From a virus, in the IMG/VR virus record IMGVR_UViG_3300021142_000008, positions 62,001-126,000 of that record: a stretch of 64,000 nt of DNA; one strand, 5' to 3'. Position 1 is the first letter of the stretch. Each line of letters opens with the position of its first letter. The notes beneath the pieces were generated by a model. The model was not told the DNA's origin. It saw only the letters and a list, made by a program, of their open reading frames with translations, and searched no databases. The position numbers were made by a program, and so were the translations under genes. Positions 17,865 to 29,400 of the stretch are shown one piece after another.

Positions 17865-20800
17865 TATTTACAAGTTTTATCGAACACCTCATCTTGTACT
17901 GGAGCTCTGAACTTCTTCTTTGATGTATTCTTCACTCCTGTTACACCTGTTGTGTTCGCATTTTTTATATCTTCTTTTACGGTTTCTTTTATAACACTAG
18001 GATTGTCAACTAAGTTTTTGTTGGTTGTTTCTATAGGTGTTGTCTTAGGTGAAAGATCTTTAGGAGATTCAAAGTGAACCATAGAGTTATTACGCTCTAT
18101 ATCTTTTTGAGCAGGAATTGTTCTAATATTAGTAGCAAACCCCACTTCGTTTAATAAGAAATCTCTGTAATCTTTCTCTACAAAGGTAACGATTTTTTTA
18201 CCATTTTCCTCTTTTATTATAGGGAACATGAACGCACGTTTACCACTAAGCCACTCTTGATCTATATTCAATGGTTGACGATTGATATAGTTTCTAAGCA
18301 TATTAAAGACGTTCTTTTTAGGATCATTATCTTTAAAGTTTTCATCATTAATAACCCAGTTACCATTAGCATCTTTTTTAAATACAGGGAAACCTTCTGT
18401 AATATATTTACCGTTAGCATCTTTCTTACCAGTATTCACTTCTATGTTGTAGAATTCACCACCAATACGAACATTTCCCTTATAAAGGATATGTCCTAAG
18501 AAGTCTTTTAGGTTTTGTTGTACATTTAACAAGTTTGGATCTTTACTCTCAGCCATGTTTCTATATGTTTGCATCAGTTCTATGATGTAATCAAACATGG
18601 ATGTGTTACGTTCTCCTGTATTAACATGAAGAGTATTTATGTTTGGTGGGTAAAGTCCTTCTCTATTTACAGCTCCATCTGGACCAGTGATATCAATCAC
18701 AAGTGATCTACCATTAGGACTAAGAGTTATACTTACATGATCTTGATTTAACTGTTCTGAGAAATCATTATCGTTACTTCTTTTACGTTGAGAGTTCTTT
18801 TGTGTTAATCCACCCTGTAGATTCATCTGACCTTGACTAACATTAATCAATCTTCCTATCTGTGGATTTCCGTTCATTACCTTTTCTCTAGCGGCTTTTA
18901 AATCAGCTGCGTCTTTAAAGCTATCAAGATTAGTGTATTCATTATTATTCTTCATCAAAGTGAAATACACAATCTGGTTTTCTCCATTGTTAAGACCTTT
19001 ATGATCTGATAGGTTATTTTTATCCAAAGTTCCAACCATATTACCTTTAGAATCAAATACTAAAGGATTTCCCTTATCATCAGATATATATCCGAGAACA
19101 CCTTTTTCAGCGTTTTTATAACCATCATCTTCAGCAGATCCATCCCAACGTAAGTTGGCGTCATCTTTATCCATGGTGACATGATAGCCCTTAAGACTTG
19201 TTATGTCTTTTACAGATAAGGCGTTTATAACATTTCTCACCTTGTAGTAGAACTTCTTAAACTGATTAGTAAGTTTTAACTCACCTGTTTTTTCATCTAC
19301 GCCAAAGTTATCTGGATTATAAGAACGTAATGCACTATCTTGTTTAGCTGTTGTATCTTCGTTTATCTTGTAATCAGCTATGTTGTCACTTTCTTTTTCT
19401 TTCGTGTAAACCACTTTAGGTTCTTCTCCTGGTTCTACTGGTTCATTTATAGGAGCGTCTTCTTCAACTTGAATATCCTCATAGAACAGTTTGTTTTCAA
19501 TCTTAGTTTGTAACTCGTCAGATATGTCGACACCAAGTTCTGTTTTTAGTACACTATTGATAGTTTTTCTAATGGCTTTATAGTCTGTGTCATCTATGTT
19601 GATACCAGCTAACACATCATGATACATCTGGAAAAGTCTGTCTTCAGATATTCCTTCGTTCAAATGATCTTCCAGAGAAAATCCTCCCATCTTCTTTTCA
19701 GTAGATATCCATTTTCTTCTAACAAGATTGTTTATCTGGTCTCTATCTAGTTTACTAGCTAACTCACCATAATTTGCTACAGCTGTGACTCCGTATTCTT
19801 TCTTTAGATAATCAAGTTTAAGATCAAGCTTTCCTGACTTTTTAAATGCCCAGAACTCGCGTGTAAACTTTGCAAACATCCCTGGCTCAAAAGGAAGGTT
19901 GATATGTACTTCAGATTCTTCAGGATATCTTGTTTCATATATAGGTGCACCATTCTTATCCATTTCACCACTAGCATAAGATCCTCTATCCATAGGATCA
20001 CCTGCTTCACGCATGATGTCGTTGATAGCTCTTTTAGAAAGTAGTTTTCTCACTCCTTTTTCTGATAGAAGCTTTTCTATAATAGACCCGGCTATCGCAG
20101 GATCTTTTATTTTGGTCTTAGTAGCATTCCTTGTCACTTTAAACACTGTTAATCCAGTGTCTTTAAGTTGATAGTGATAGGTAACTTTGTTTATCTTGAT
20201 GACATCATATCCTTTAAGTTCCTCTTTTATCTGTTGTTGTCTTATACTCTTTTCTTTTCCATCTATGGAGTTTTTAAGAGAATTATAAAGATCATCATTT
20301 ACCTTTTCTCTATTGTTAAACAAATCTTCTTTGATCTGATTTAGTTCTTCTAAAGACTTAGCTTTGTTTACCTTTTGCATAGTCTCAGTAACAAATCCAA
20401 AGTGACTCGGATTAGCTGGGTTTAAAAGATCTCCTGTAAGAGATAACACTTCAGATAAAGCTGAGTCGTTTCCAGATATAACTCCTACAGCTGATAACAC
20501 TTTGTTTATGATGTCCATCAACTTATCCCACACACTCATTTTACTGTTAGCGTAAGGAGTTTTAGCCAATAAGTATTGGAAAGAAGGATTAGTTAAAGCT
20601 TCGGCCACAAACTCTCGTAGTTGTTCATCAGAAGATAAACTCTTCTGGAAAGCATAAAACGTATCAACACCTTCAACGTTCTTTACAGCGTTGATCAAAG
20701 ATTTGATTCCTTTAGCAAACTCACTGTTAGGATCTTCTAAAGCGCTTTCTGTAAGTTGGTGTATAAGCTCATGTAAAATAACTGTTTCTAAAGGAACAGA

Positions 20801-23800
20801 TTTATATCCTTCCTTGTGTCCGACAGCATCCATATTAATCCTTATCTCATTTGTATTAGGATCGAAGTCACCTGCAGATGGTTTGTCAAAGTTGGAGTTG
20901 TTAGCTAATGCCATGGTTGTACCAGGTTGTACAGCCACCAGTAAGTTAGAAGCTAGTTCTTTTTCAGCGTCTGTAGCAAACTCACTGTTCATAACAAACT
21001 GTAACGCTGTTTTCGTATCCACTTTGTTGTCTACAGCATTCATAGCTTTTATAAGGTCATCAGCTGTTCTGATATCGGCCGGGTCTTTTTCTCTTAAAGA
21101 AGAAAACGTTCCTGTTGGGTTCTCAGGAACACTAAGTTTCTCTGGAGAATAGTTAAGATCTTGAGGAGTATAACCTATAGCTGCGTTAAGTTTTTCTTTG
21201 TATGCGTCAAGAAGAGTTGTTTTAGCAAACTCATCTACACTAGCTATCTGTGATTTACTTAAAGAAGTTGTTTTACTATTGTTTAAAGCATGTAACATCT
21301 CTTCTTCAGAAAGACGGGCTCCATCATTATCCGTAACACTAGTTGTTGATAGTCTGGTTTTAACGCTCAAGTAAGCTCCAACATATGCTTGAATCATACC
21401 CATACCATTAAGCTTACTTCCAGAACTAAAGTATTTAGTTGATACACTTTCTATCAACTTATTGACTTCTTTTTCATCTTTACTAGATGTATCTAAAGTG
21501 TTGATTAAAGATAATATATCATCTCTTAAAGCAGCACTGTTTTTAACAGATTTGTTTTCACTATCTTTTTGAAACAATGAATCTGGTATACTATTAAGAA
21601 TTCCTACAGTGATAAAGTCTTCAGCATTAATCTGATTATTTGATATAGCCTCTGACTCCTTATCCGATATAGTGTTAAATACGTTTAGTATGTTACCGTA
21701 TATTTGTGACTGGAAAAGGTTTTTCTTAAACGTAGCTAATAAAGCATATTGTTCATTTGTAAGAAGTTTTTTTACTTTTGGAACGTTTAATACATTCTCA
21801 CCAAGCAATGTATCCACATCATCAAAGTCAGCTAAACCTTCTGATATCAGATTACCATCTTCATCTTTCTCACCATTACCATCTACAAGATCATTGATTA
21901 TTTCCAATGCTTCTTTACTATTACCATATATACTTGTAAGGTATTGTTTAGCAGATGCTTTTAAGTTTTTTAAGTTGGTCGCTGATTTTTCTTTTATATA
22001 TTCGTTAGCTAGTTTGTTCAACTCTATAGTGGCTATTCTAGCGCTACCTATATTAATGATGCTGCTAGCATCAACCATCATGTCTCTGTTATTACCTTGT
22101 AGATCTTCTTCTGTTAATATACCGGTACGTAACAGATTATCAATAGCTACTGATTGACCAAGTGTGGCAGGTTTATTAGCGAACCTATCATTATATTGAA
22201 TACTACGATTTATACTTGTACTATAGTCTTCATTATGTTCTACGTTCAACTTTATACCAGCACCATCTATACTTTCTTTAAGCTTTGTAGCTTCTTCTTT
22301 ATAGTTGTTTAGTTCTTTCTCAGCTCGTAAAACTCTTTTCTCTCCTTCTTTTTTTAAGAAAGAATGTATTCCATCACTTAATATACCATTAGCTCTATCT
22401 ATAAGGTTACTTATTTTACGAGCTATGTTTTTTAAATAGCTTTGTTCAAAGTGTTCCACCACCTCAGCTTTATGTTCTGGGTTTAATCCATTGTTTAAAA
22501 TGTTAAACACATCCTCAGCTGACTCATTTAAAGAACCTTCTTTACTGTAAACATTTGTAACTGATTGTTTAGCTCCAGATACGTCATTAGCTTTAGCATT
22601 AAGATTGGCTTTTTGAATCAAAGCTTCCATCTCTTCTTTATGCTTTTTCTTATACATGTTTCTGGCGGCCAGACTAGGATCTAGTTTAATAACCACATTG
22701 TCAAAGAAGTGATCAAAAGCTGTTTTGATTTCGTCAGCTTTAACATTAGGTTTGTTTATCACTTTTGATAATGTATCCAACCCATCGTTATATAACGATT
22801 TAAACTCATTAGAGTCTTCGTCCAGGTATTGCTGAGGAGTGGTGAAGTCTTTAAGAATGTTTTCTTTTTCTTTTATATCTTTACTTACATCATCAATAGC
22901 TTTAATAACATCAGTCAAACCATTGTTATCATTCCAGTTTTTCTGTATCTTATCAAGATCTTCTAGTGTTATGACTTTGTTATTAGAATCAACTATAGCT
23001 TTAGCTACATCTTTATTATTACCTCTTTCGTTAACCAAAATATTACTTATATTAGTTAACTCTGTTTTTTCTTCACCAAGAACAGATATCAAATTATTGT
23101 ACAGTTTCTTTAAAGCTTCTCTATCCTCACTAGACATTTCAGATAGGACAATGTTTTTAGCTTCTTCTTGAGTGGCCCCTTTTGATACCAGGTCATCAAC
23201 TTTTTCTTGAAACTGTTGTGTTAATTGATTGGCTGAATATTCTAAAGCTTGTTTTCTTTTTCTGATTTCTTCTAAAGCAGGGCTTGAAGATTTATCTATT
23301 GTTTTTGTAGCTTGTTTGTTTAAACTATCTATAAGTTCCTGAGCGTCATCTTTAGTCGCAAGATTTTTAGTTATCTCTTTTCCTTCAGAATCAACAACGG
23401 TGAATGATCCATCAGCCTCTTCTTTTATTGTGTATGTTGTAGCTGTAGGAGATGTTGGTGTTTCTTCTCCTTCTTTCTTTTCTTCCCCGGCTTCAATAAG
23501 TTTGTTGATTGTTTCAAGATGTTCTTTAGTCATCACCTTATTTGTAGCTACGATAGCTGACGCTGTAGCTCTCATAATAAGATCCATATTGTTAGGATCA
23601 GATAACAGATTAACAGCGTCAACATAACCCCTGTTATCTCTGTTAAGCTTCATAAAGTCTAACATACTAATGAACACACTCTCTGCATCTTGTTTAGATA
23701 CATTAGTTGATATCTTGTTCTGTTTGTTATAAAAGTTGATAAGATCCATAAACGTCTTATATGCATCACTCTGTAAGTGTTCTGGAGAATACTCATCATA

Positions 23801-26479
23801 TTCACCTAGTTCTACATCATGATGTACATCAGCCCATTTTTTAAGATGACCCACCTCTTCAACTTTTTGAGAAACAAGTGTACGTTGTTCATCTGTTAAT
23901 GGTCCACCAGAAGTCATTTGTTTGATTTCTTGGTTTAACATCTTTATACTATCTTCCACGTTAGTTTGTCCACCGGCTTTTGTTAATATCATACCGGCTG
24001 AACTTCCTATATGAGGATTGGAAGACATCTCTTGTTTTAAAGAAACATTACGTAGAACAGTTTGCTTAGCTTTTTGTACGTTGAATGTTAACATACCTAT
24101 GGCCTGATGTACAGCTTCATAAGCTAACTTAGCATCAGCTTGTTCTTGTAATGTGTTGTTTTTAAACAGCTTAGGAATAACAATATCAGCATACTTATCC
24201 ATTAGTCTAGTATGTGTCTCATGGTATTCTTCAAGATCGTTAGCGATCTTATGCATAAAAGTTTTAGCGTTTCCACGGTTTTCCTTTGTAGGCTCCATGT
24301 CAAACGCTTGTTTAAACTCTTCATCTGTTTTAAGAGTGTCTCCAAGTTCTTTTATAGAATCACGTACAGACTCAAACATGTTTAGTTTGATGGCTGCACC
24401 AATCATTTTGTTAAACGCTGTATCTTTAGCGTTATAGAATGTATACTTATCGTGGTTTCTAGCTGCATCTTCCATTGTTTCTGCAGCTTTGTTTTGTATT
24501 TTAACGTTAGCTATCCACTCTTTCATATGAGCGGTTTTGTCTCCAGAGTAAAACGCGTTAACAAGACCTACACTTTCTATAGCTTGTTGTCTAGCAGTTT
24601 GATACTTAGGATCAGCTTTAAGTTGTTTTCTATCATTAAGAGCTTCTGTACTAATTCTTATTCCTTTGTATAGAGGAGAAAGTAGGGCCCCGGTTAAAGC
24701 TCCCATTATAAATGTCTTAGCTCCTTCAATTGTATGTAGTTGATCAGTGAAGCCATCCATCACTTTACCAAGTCTTGTTTCACCATATCCTTTTTGACCA
24801 TGGTATAAGTCATAGTAGTAGTCTTCTAATCCTTGGTCAGATGCATTCTGTAAAAGTTCCTGAACACCTTCAGATCCTTCTATTTTTAAGAACTTACCTC
24901 CAACGATTTTAGTAGCTTCCCAGGCAGCTTTTTTTCCACCAAAGGTTTTACTAATATCACCTAAAGCTCCTAGTTTACCAAAGTATGGATTGATTGTGTA
25001 AGCCTTTCTAACCATCTTACCTTCAACCTTTCCAGCTACATCAAATGCATGTTCTTCTAAAGCGTGAGCTCCTTCACTAAATATTTGACGAGTACCATTA
25101 AAGCTTTTGAACATGTTATCAAACTCTATCTTATTCATAAGTGATAGTACACCTACGTTAGTCCAGAAGTTATCATGAGAAGCATTCTCAGCTGATTGAC
25201 GTATCTTTTCAAGCTTTTCTCCATAAGGAGCTTCACCATTTTTTTCTGTATATTCTTTTACAAGTTTATCTTGAAGTTGTTTATATGTACTAGCAGCTTC
25301 ATATATAGACTCAGAACGAGCCATGTTAAACTCACTAAGACTACGTTTAATACCACCTAATCCAGCACCAACAAGTTGTAGAGTACCGGCTCCAGCTTTA
25401 TTAAGCTTAGCTATTTCTTCACCTGTTTCATAAAAAGGAATTAAGCTTTTTGTAAACTTGGCAAGACTTTCCGCTACGCCTTTTTCTTTAGTCATTACAT
25501 CTGCTGTCTTTCTAGCATCGTTAAGAGCTTCACCTATAGTTCCTGTAGGTTTACTAAAAACATTTTTAACTCTTTCTATTCCTTTTCCAATAGCTGATGT
25601 TCTTTCAGCCACTCCAGCAAGCTCTCTTACTTCAGCTGCTGTCTTTCCTGTTTTAGCTACAAGACTAGAAGCAAGACCTATTTCTAAAAGATCACCAATA
25701 CCACCTGTTAGCCAACCTTCAACGGCCATTTGTAAACCGGCACCAAGAGCAAATCCTGATTGTTGTAACATACTTCCAAAGAACTGTCTATTCCAAAGAC
25801 TTCCTTCTTTAGATTCTTTGGTATCATATATAGCATACTTATCAAATATCTCTTGTTGTTCTTTAGCCATGTCATAGCGTTCTTGTTCAGAACCCATAAG
25901 TTTAGAAAGATCTAAAGTGGCTAAAGACTCAACCATTCTACCCCATCCTTTGAAACCTTCTATGAATGTAGCCTTTCCTAATTCGTAAGCTCCACCAACA
26001 GCTTTACCCATGGTTTCTCCCCATGTCATTACATCACCATATTTAAACTCTTGTTTTTCTCCAAGACCTGGAGTATATCCTAAAGTGTTAAAATGTTTAG
26101 ATTGTTTATATCTTTCAAGATCATCTCCAGCTCCTACACTTGTTGAGTTCTTTTGAACATTCATTTTTATAGTGGGATCTGTAGCTATCTTTTTGTTTAT
26201 ATTAGCAAAAGCTGCGTCTTCATCAAACTCTTTATTACTTGTTTCACCAAACTGATGTAATGTAGAAAGACCTCTTGTTTGGGCTTGTATTGTTTGAGCC
26301 TGGTTCAAAAGATCGTTTATTGTTTGTCCATTAACAAGACTAACAGGTGTGTCTGTAGGATATCTTGAAGCTGCATCAGCCATTTGACCTGTACCAATAA
26401 AGGTATTCATGTCATTAGTCTTCTGTTCAGCTGTAGGACCACTTGTAGAAGGAGCTGAAGGTATTATGTTATCTGGCAT
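17864..26479 (-). CDS. Giant virion cargo protein with zincin metallopeptidase domain
   Basis: A 2871-aa protein immediately upstream of the RNA polymerase. Residues 1903-1907 are HELIH within VILHELIHQL, and about 50-60 residues later LREFVAEALTN supplies a probable third Zn ligand (Glu), the layout of a gluzincin-like peptidase as found in phage polyvalent proteins. There are Gly/Ala-rich hydrophobic segments at about 240-280 and 585-607 that could insert in membranes, and very long helical and coiled-coil regions (about 700-1500). In this position crAss-like phages encode large ejected proteins. Possible roles are proteolysis during ejection or of host targets, or membrane-conduit formation; the sequence does not decide. 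The C-terminus is basic. Confidence 0.7.
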   Translation of the reverse strand: MPDNIIPSAPSTSGPTAEQKTNDMNTFIGTGQMADAASRYPTDTPVSLVNGQTINDLLNQAQTIQAQTRGLSTLHQFGETSNKEFDEDAAFANINKKIATDPTIKMNVQKNSTSVGAGDDLERYKQSKHFNTLGYTPGLGEKQEFKYGDVMTWGETMGKAVGGAYELGKATFIEGFKGWGRMVESLATLDLSKLMGSEQERYDMAKEQQEIFDKYAIYDTKESKEGSLWNRQFFGSMLQQSGFALGAGLQMAVEGWLTGGIGDLLEIGLASSLVAKTGKTAAEVRELAGVAERTSAIGKGIERVKNVFSKPTGTIGEALNDARKTADVMTKEKGVAESLAKFTKSLIPFYETGEEIAKLNKAGAGTLQLVGAGLGGIKRSLSEFNMARSESIYEAASTYKQLQDKLVKEYTEKNGEAPYGEKLEKIRQSAENASHDNFWTNVGVLSLMNKIEFDNMFKSFNGTRQIFSEGAHALEEHAFDVAGKVEGKMVRKAYTINPYFGKLGALGDISKTFGGKKAAWEATKIVGGKFLKIEGSEGVQELLQNASDQGLEDYYYDLYHGQKGYGETRLGKVMDGFTDQLHTIEGAKTFIMGALTGALLSPLYKGIRISTEALNDRKQLKADPKYQTARQQAIESVGLVNAFYSGDKTAHMKEWIANVKIQNKAAETMEDAARNHDKYTFYNAKDTAFNKMIGAAIKLNMFESVRDSIKELGDTLKTDEEFKQAFDMEPTKENRGNAKTFMHKIANDLEEYHETHTRLMDKYADIVIPKLFKNNTLQEQADAKLAYEAVHQAIGMLTFNVQKAKQTVLRNVSLKQEMSSNPHIGSSAGMILTKAGGQTNVEDSIKMLNQEIKQMTSGGPLTDEQRTLVSQKVEEVGHLKKWADVHHDVELGEYDEYSPEHLQSDAYKTFMDLINFYNKQNKISTNVSKQDAESVFISMLDFMKLNRDNRGYVDAVNLLSDPNNMDLIMRATASAIVATNKVMTKEHLETINKLIEAGEEKKEGEETPTSPTATTYTIKEEADGSFTVVDSEGKEITKNLATKDDAQELIDSLNKQATKTIDKSSSPALEEIRKRKQALEYSANQLTQQFQEKVDDLVSKGATQEEAKNIVLSEMSSEDREALKKLYNNLISVLGEEKTELTNISNILVNERGNNKDVAKAIVDSNNKVITLEDLDKIQKNWNDNNGLTDVIKAIDDVSKDIKEKENILKDFTTPQQYLDEDSNEFKSLYNDGLDTLSKVINKPNVKADEIKTAFDHFFDNVVIKLDPSLAARNMYKKKHKEEMEALIQKANLNAKANDVSGAKQSVTNVYSKEGSLNESAEDVFNILNNGLNPEHKAEVVEHFEQSYLKNIARKISNLIDRANGILSDGIHSFLKKEGEKRVLRAEKELNNYKEEATKLKESIDGAGIKLNVEHNEDYSTSINRSIQYNDRFANKPATLGQSVAIDNLLRTGILTEEDLQGNNRDMMVDASSIINIGSARIATIELNKLANEYIKEKSATNLKNLKASAKQYLTSIYGNSKEALEIINDLVDGNGEKDEDGNLISEGLADFDDVDTLLGENVLNVPKVKKLLTNEQYALLATFKKNLFQSQIYGNILNVFNTISDKESEAISNNQINAEDFITVGILNSIPDSLFQKDSENKSVKNSAALRDDILSLINTLDTSSKDEKEVNKLIESVSTKYFSSGSKLNGMGMIQAYVGAYLSVKTRLSTTSVTDNDGARLSEEEMLHALNNSKTTSLSKSQIASVDEFAKTTLLDAYKEKLNAAIGYTPQDLNYSPEKLSVPENPTGTFSSLREKDPADIRTADDLIKAMNAVDNKVDTKTALQFVMNSEFATDAEKELASNLLVAVQPGTTMALANNSNFDKPSAGDFDPNTNEIRINMDAVGHKEGYKSVPLETVILHELIHQLTESALEDPNSEFAKGIKSLINAVKNVEGVDTFYAFQKSLSSDEQLREFVAEALTNPSFQYLLAKTPYANSKMSVWDKLMDIINKVLSAVGVISGNDSALSEVLSLTGDLLNPANPSHFGFVTETMQKVNKAKSLEELNQIKEDLFNNREKVNDDLYNSLKNSIDGKEKSIRQQQIKEELKGYDVIKINKVTYHYQLKDTGLTVFKVTRNATKTKIKDPAIAGSIIEKLLSEKGVRKLLSKRAINDIMREAGDPMDRGSYASGEMDKNGAPIYETRYPEESEVHINLPFEPGMFAKFTREFWAFKKSGKLDLKLDYLKKEYGVTAVANYGELASKLDRDQINNLVRRKWISTEKKMGGFSLEDHLNEGISEDRLFQMYHDVLAGINIDDTDYKAIRKTINSVLKTELGVDISDELQTKIENKLFYEDIQVEEDAPINEPVEPGEEPKVVYTKEKESDNIADYKINEDTTAKQDSALRSYNPDNFGVDEKTGELKLTNQFKKFYYKVRNVINALSVKDITSLKGYHVTMDKDDANLRWDGSAEDDGYKNAEKGVLGYISDDKGNPLVFDSKGNMVGTLDKNNLSDHKGLNNGENQIVYFTLMKNNNEYTNLDSFKDAADLKAAREKVMNGNPQIGRLINVSQGQMNLQGGLTQKNSQRKRSNDNDFSEQLNQDHVSITLSPNGRSLVIDITGPDGAVNREGLYPPNINTLHVNTGERNTSMFDYIIELMQTYRNMAESKDPNLLNVQQNLKDFLGHILYKGNVRIGGEFYNIEVNTGKKDANGKYITEGFPVFKKDANGNWVINDENFKDNDPKKNVFNMLRNYINRQPLNIDQEWLSGKRAFMFPIIKEENGKKIVTFVEKDYRDFLLNEVGFATNIRTIPAQKDIERNNSMVHFESPKDLSPKTTPIETTNKNLVDNPSVIKETVKEDIKNANTTGVTGVKNTSKKKFRAPVQDEVFDKTCK

Positions 26480-26495
26480 ATTTGTTATTTAACGA

Positions 26496-29400
26496 TTAAG
26501 GTTTAAATACGATCTTAGGTATTGTTACAGATCCACCTCCAACGTTTGTTATTTTGTTTTGTTGCATCTGGTAGTTATATCTTTGTTGTATACTTGGAAC
26601 GATATAATTGTTATATAACAAGTCATTTAGATCATTGTAGTTTATACTATTTAAGTCATATCTACCTGTAAAGTTAGGACTTTGTGGCAAACGTTCAAAC
26701 TCTTGTTTATATTTACCTGTAGTGGAATCTAATACTTGACGTTCAACTATAAGGTTTCCAACATTACTATTAGCACCATCTGGTTGTATTTTTATCCTTA
26801 TACCCATACCACTGTAATCATGTATAGTTTGAGGCTCTGTTACACCATTAGTAGATAGTCTACGATACTCATCGAGTTTATCTCCTATGTTAAAGATCTT
26901 TAATGTTTCAGGTGTCCTATCTCCTACATTAATAGGAAAAACATACGTACCGTTTGCATCAAGCTTATCACCATCTTTCTTATCTTTTTCTTTAATAGTC
27001 ACTTCTATAGCAAGTCCATTGTTAGATGTATGTAAAGGAAAAACTTTCATACCTTCTACATTAGCTGGATCATTTAAAAGATTTCTCACTTTTTCTCTCA
27101 CTTCATCAGTTTCAACTGGTGGATATGTTCCACTTTCTCCTTTTGTAAGAAGTTCTGAACTATGTTGAGTAACAGCAGATAATAATGTTCCCATTTCTTT
27201 TTTCGTAGCACCACCAAGACTAAATACAGAAGACGCTTGTGCAGCGTTTTCTTTAAGTTGTTCTATTTCTTTTCCAGGGATGATAAGATTATCTTTCATC
27301 TTTACACTTAACTTGTTAAACTCCATAGGAGTTGTTCTTAAGACATCGCCAGGGATTGTTACTTTTTTATTTCCCAAAGTTATAATAGCATAGTCAGGAG
27401 TACTTTTTCCAATATCTCCTGATTCATCAGGAACTCCTATAAATACAGGTTTGTATCCCAATGTGTTATTCATATACATGCGACTGATCTTTTCAAGATC
27501 ATCACTTGTTAAATCTTCTCCTTTATTAAGAGCTTTTATTTCTTTTTTACTTTTTTGAAACCATGTTTTAACAGTATTTTCATCTATAAGACCTGTTCCT
27601 GCATCATTAAGCAATCCTTTATAAGTTTGATCTTTACTTGTTCTTATAGATTGAACAAATGCTTTTTCAGCGGTTGTTATTAAAGCAGAGTTAGCATCAA
27701 CAGTAGCCATGTGTTTTTTAAACTCTTGTATCTGATGTATGTAAGGTAGATGTTGCATAGTTTTGTCATCTATACTCATACCACTGATACCAAGATCTAA
27801 AAGTTTTGTAAACTTGTATCCGGCAGCTCCTTTTGATTTATCAGACATCTCAGCTTGTATTTCTTTTACAAGCTCATCATTTTTAGTATTTTTTCCCCAG
27901 GTTAACATACCTTGAACCATAGCGTTCATGGCATCTATATCTTTTTGGTTCCATTTAATATCACCTGTATGTGGAGTATACATCTTACTAAAAGCATCTC
28001 TCAAAGTTGGTATATATTTTTCATCTATCCCCCATTGAGGAAGTATGTTTAGTACACCACCATTTTGATTCATCAGTAAAGTGTTAGCTTGTGCTAAAGC
28101 ATTACTAGTTTCGGTCTTAAATCTTTTTAAAGCATCTATCTTAGATATTTCTGTTCCACTAGGTCCTAAATATGTTACTTCTTGTTCTCCAGATTTGGTT
28201 CCTTTGGATCCAGAACTTCCTACACCTGTAAGACCAGATCTAGCTAAAGCATCTTTATCTTCTTTTCTAGTTTCCTCTCTATCTTTTATTCCAATCTCTT
28301 GTTCTTTAAGCTGATCTTTTTCAAGTTTATCTAAACGATCGTTTAATATCTTCTGAGACTCGTTTAACATTTTGTAGCTTTCAAAGTAGGCTTTGTTTTC
28401 TAAGATCTCTTTAGAGCCACCTGCAGCTTTGATATTAGCAAATCTTTCAACAGCATCATCAAAGTATTGATTATAAAAGATGGATTTAGAATCAGTCATA
28501 AACTTGTTTCCATACTCTTCTCTTTTCTTAGATAGGTCTTGAGAGGTCTCATCAAGATCTTTACCTCCAAAGTTAGTTTCAAAGTTTCCTTTGTTAACAT
28601 CATATTGAGACATCAATGCTTTAGCTTTTTGAGCTTTGTCATTATATATCTGTAAAACATCTTCGTATCCCGGACCTTTAGAGTTTAGTAACGCTTGGTT
28701 AGCTACAGCATAACTATTGGCATCTGCAACAGCGTCTTCAGCTGCTTTAGCGTAACTTTGTAAAACAGTTTTATCACTGTTTCTATTAGCGTTAAATGTT
28801 TTTATACCAAAGTCTTTTCTTATCTGATCATCTGTTTTACCGGCATTCTCTGGAGCAAGTCTAGCTTGTTTTAAAAGATTGTTGTCTCTAGCTTCAGCTA
28901 ACATCCAGTTTTGGTTTTGAAATACGTTACTTCCTCTCAAAACGTTATTAGCAAAGTCGTGGTAGTTTTGTCTACTGTCTGGACCATCTGTTATCTTATA
29001 GATGTATTTACCGCCATCAGATTCTGTAACCACTTTAAAACCTTGAGCTTTAGCTTCTTTTTCTATAAGATCTTGTGGATCAAAATACGCTGTAGCTTTT
29101 CTTCCTTTATAATTATATTTAGAAATGTCTCCGGTTTTATCATTCTTAATCCCATCAAGATCTGAACTAACAAGATCGTACAGTTCCTGGTTAAACTTTT
29201 TACGTTGTTCTATATCAGGAGAGTCTCTCCACTCTTCCATTTGAGCTCTTTCTTTTTTGTTGGCAGCTGTAGCTGTAGCATCATAAAGAAAAGCTTTATC
29301 TGTAGCCATAGGAGCAAATACATTATTAGCTGCCTCAACGTTTTGTTGTTGAGAAAGATCTGACATAGATATTTGTTTAAGCTGGTTTTGAGCGTTCTTT

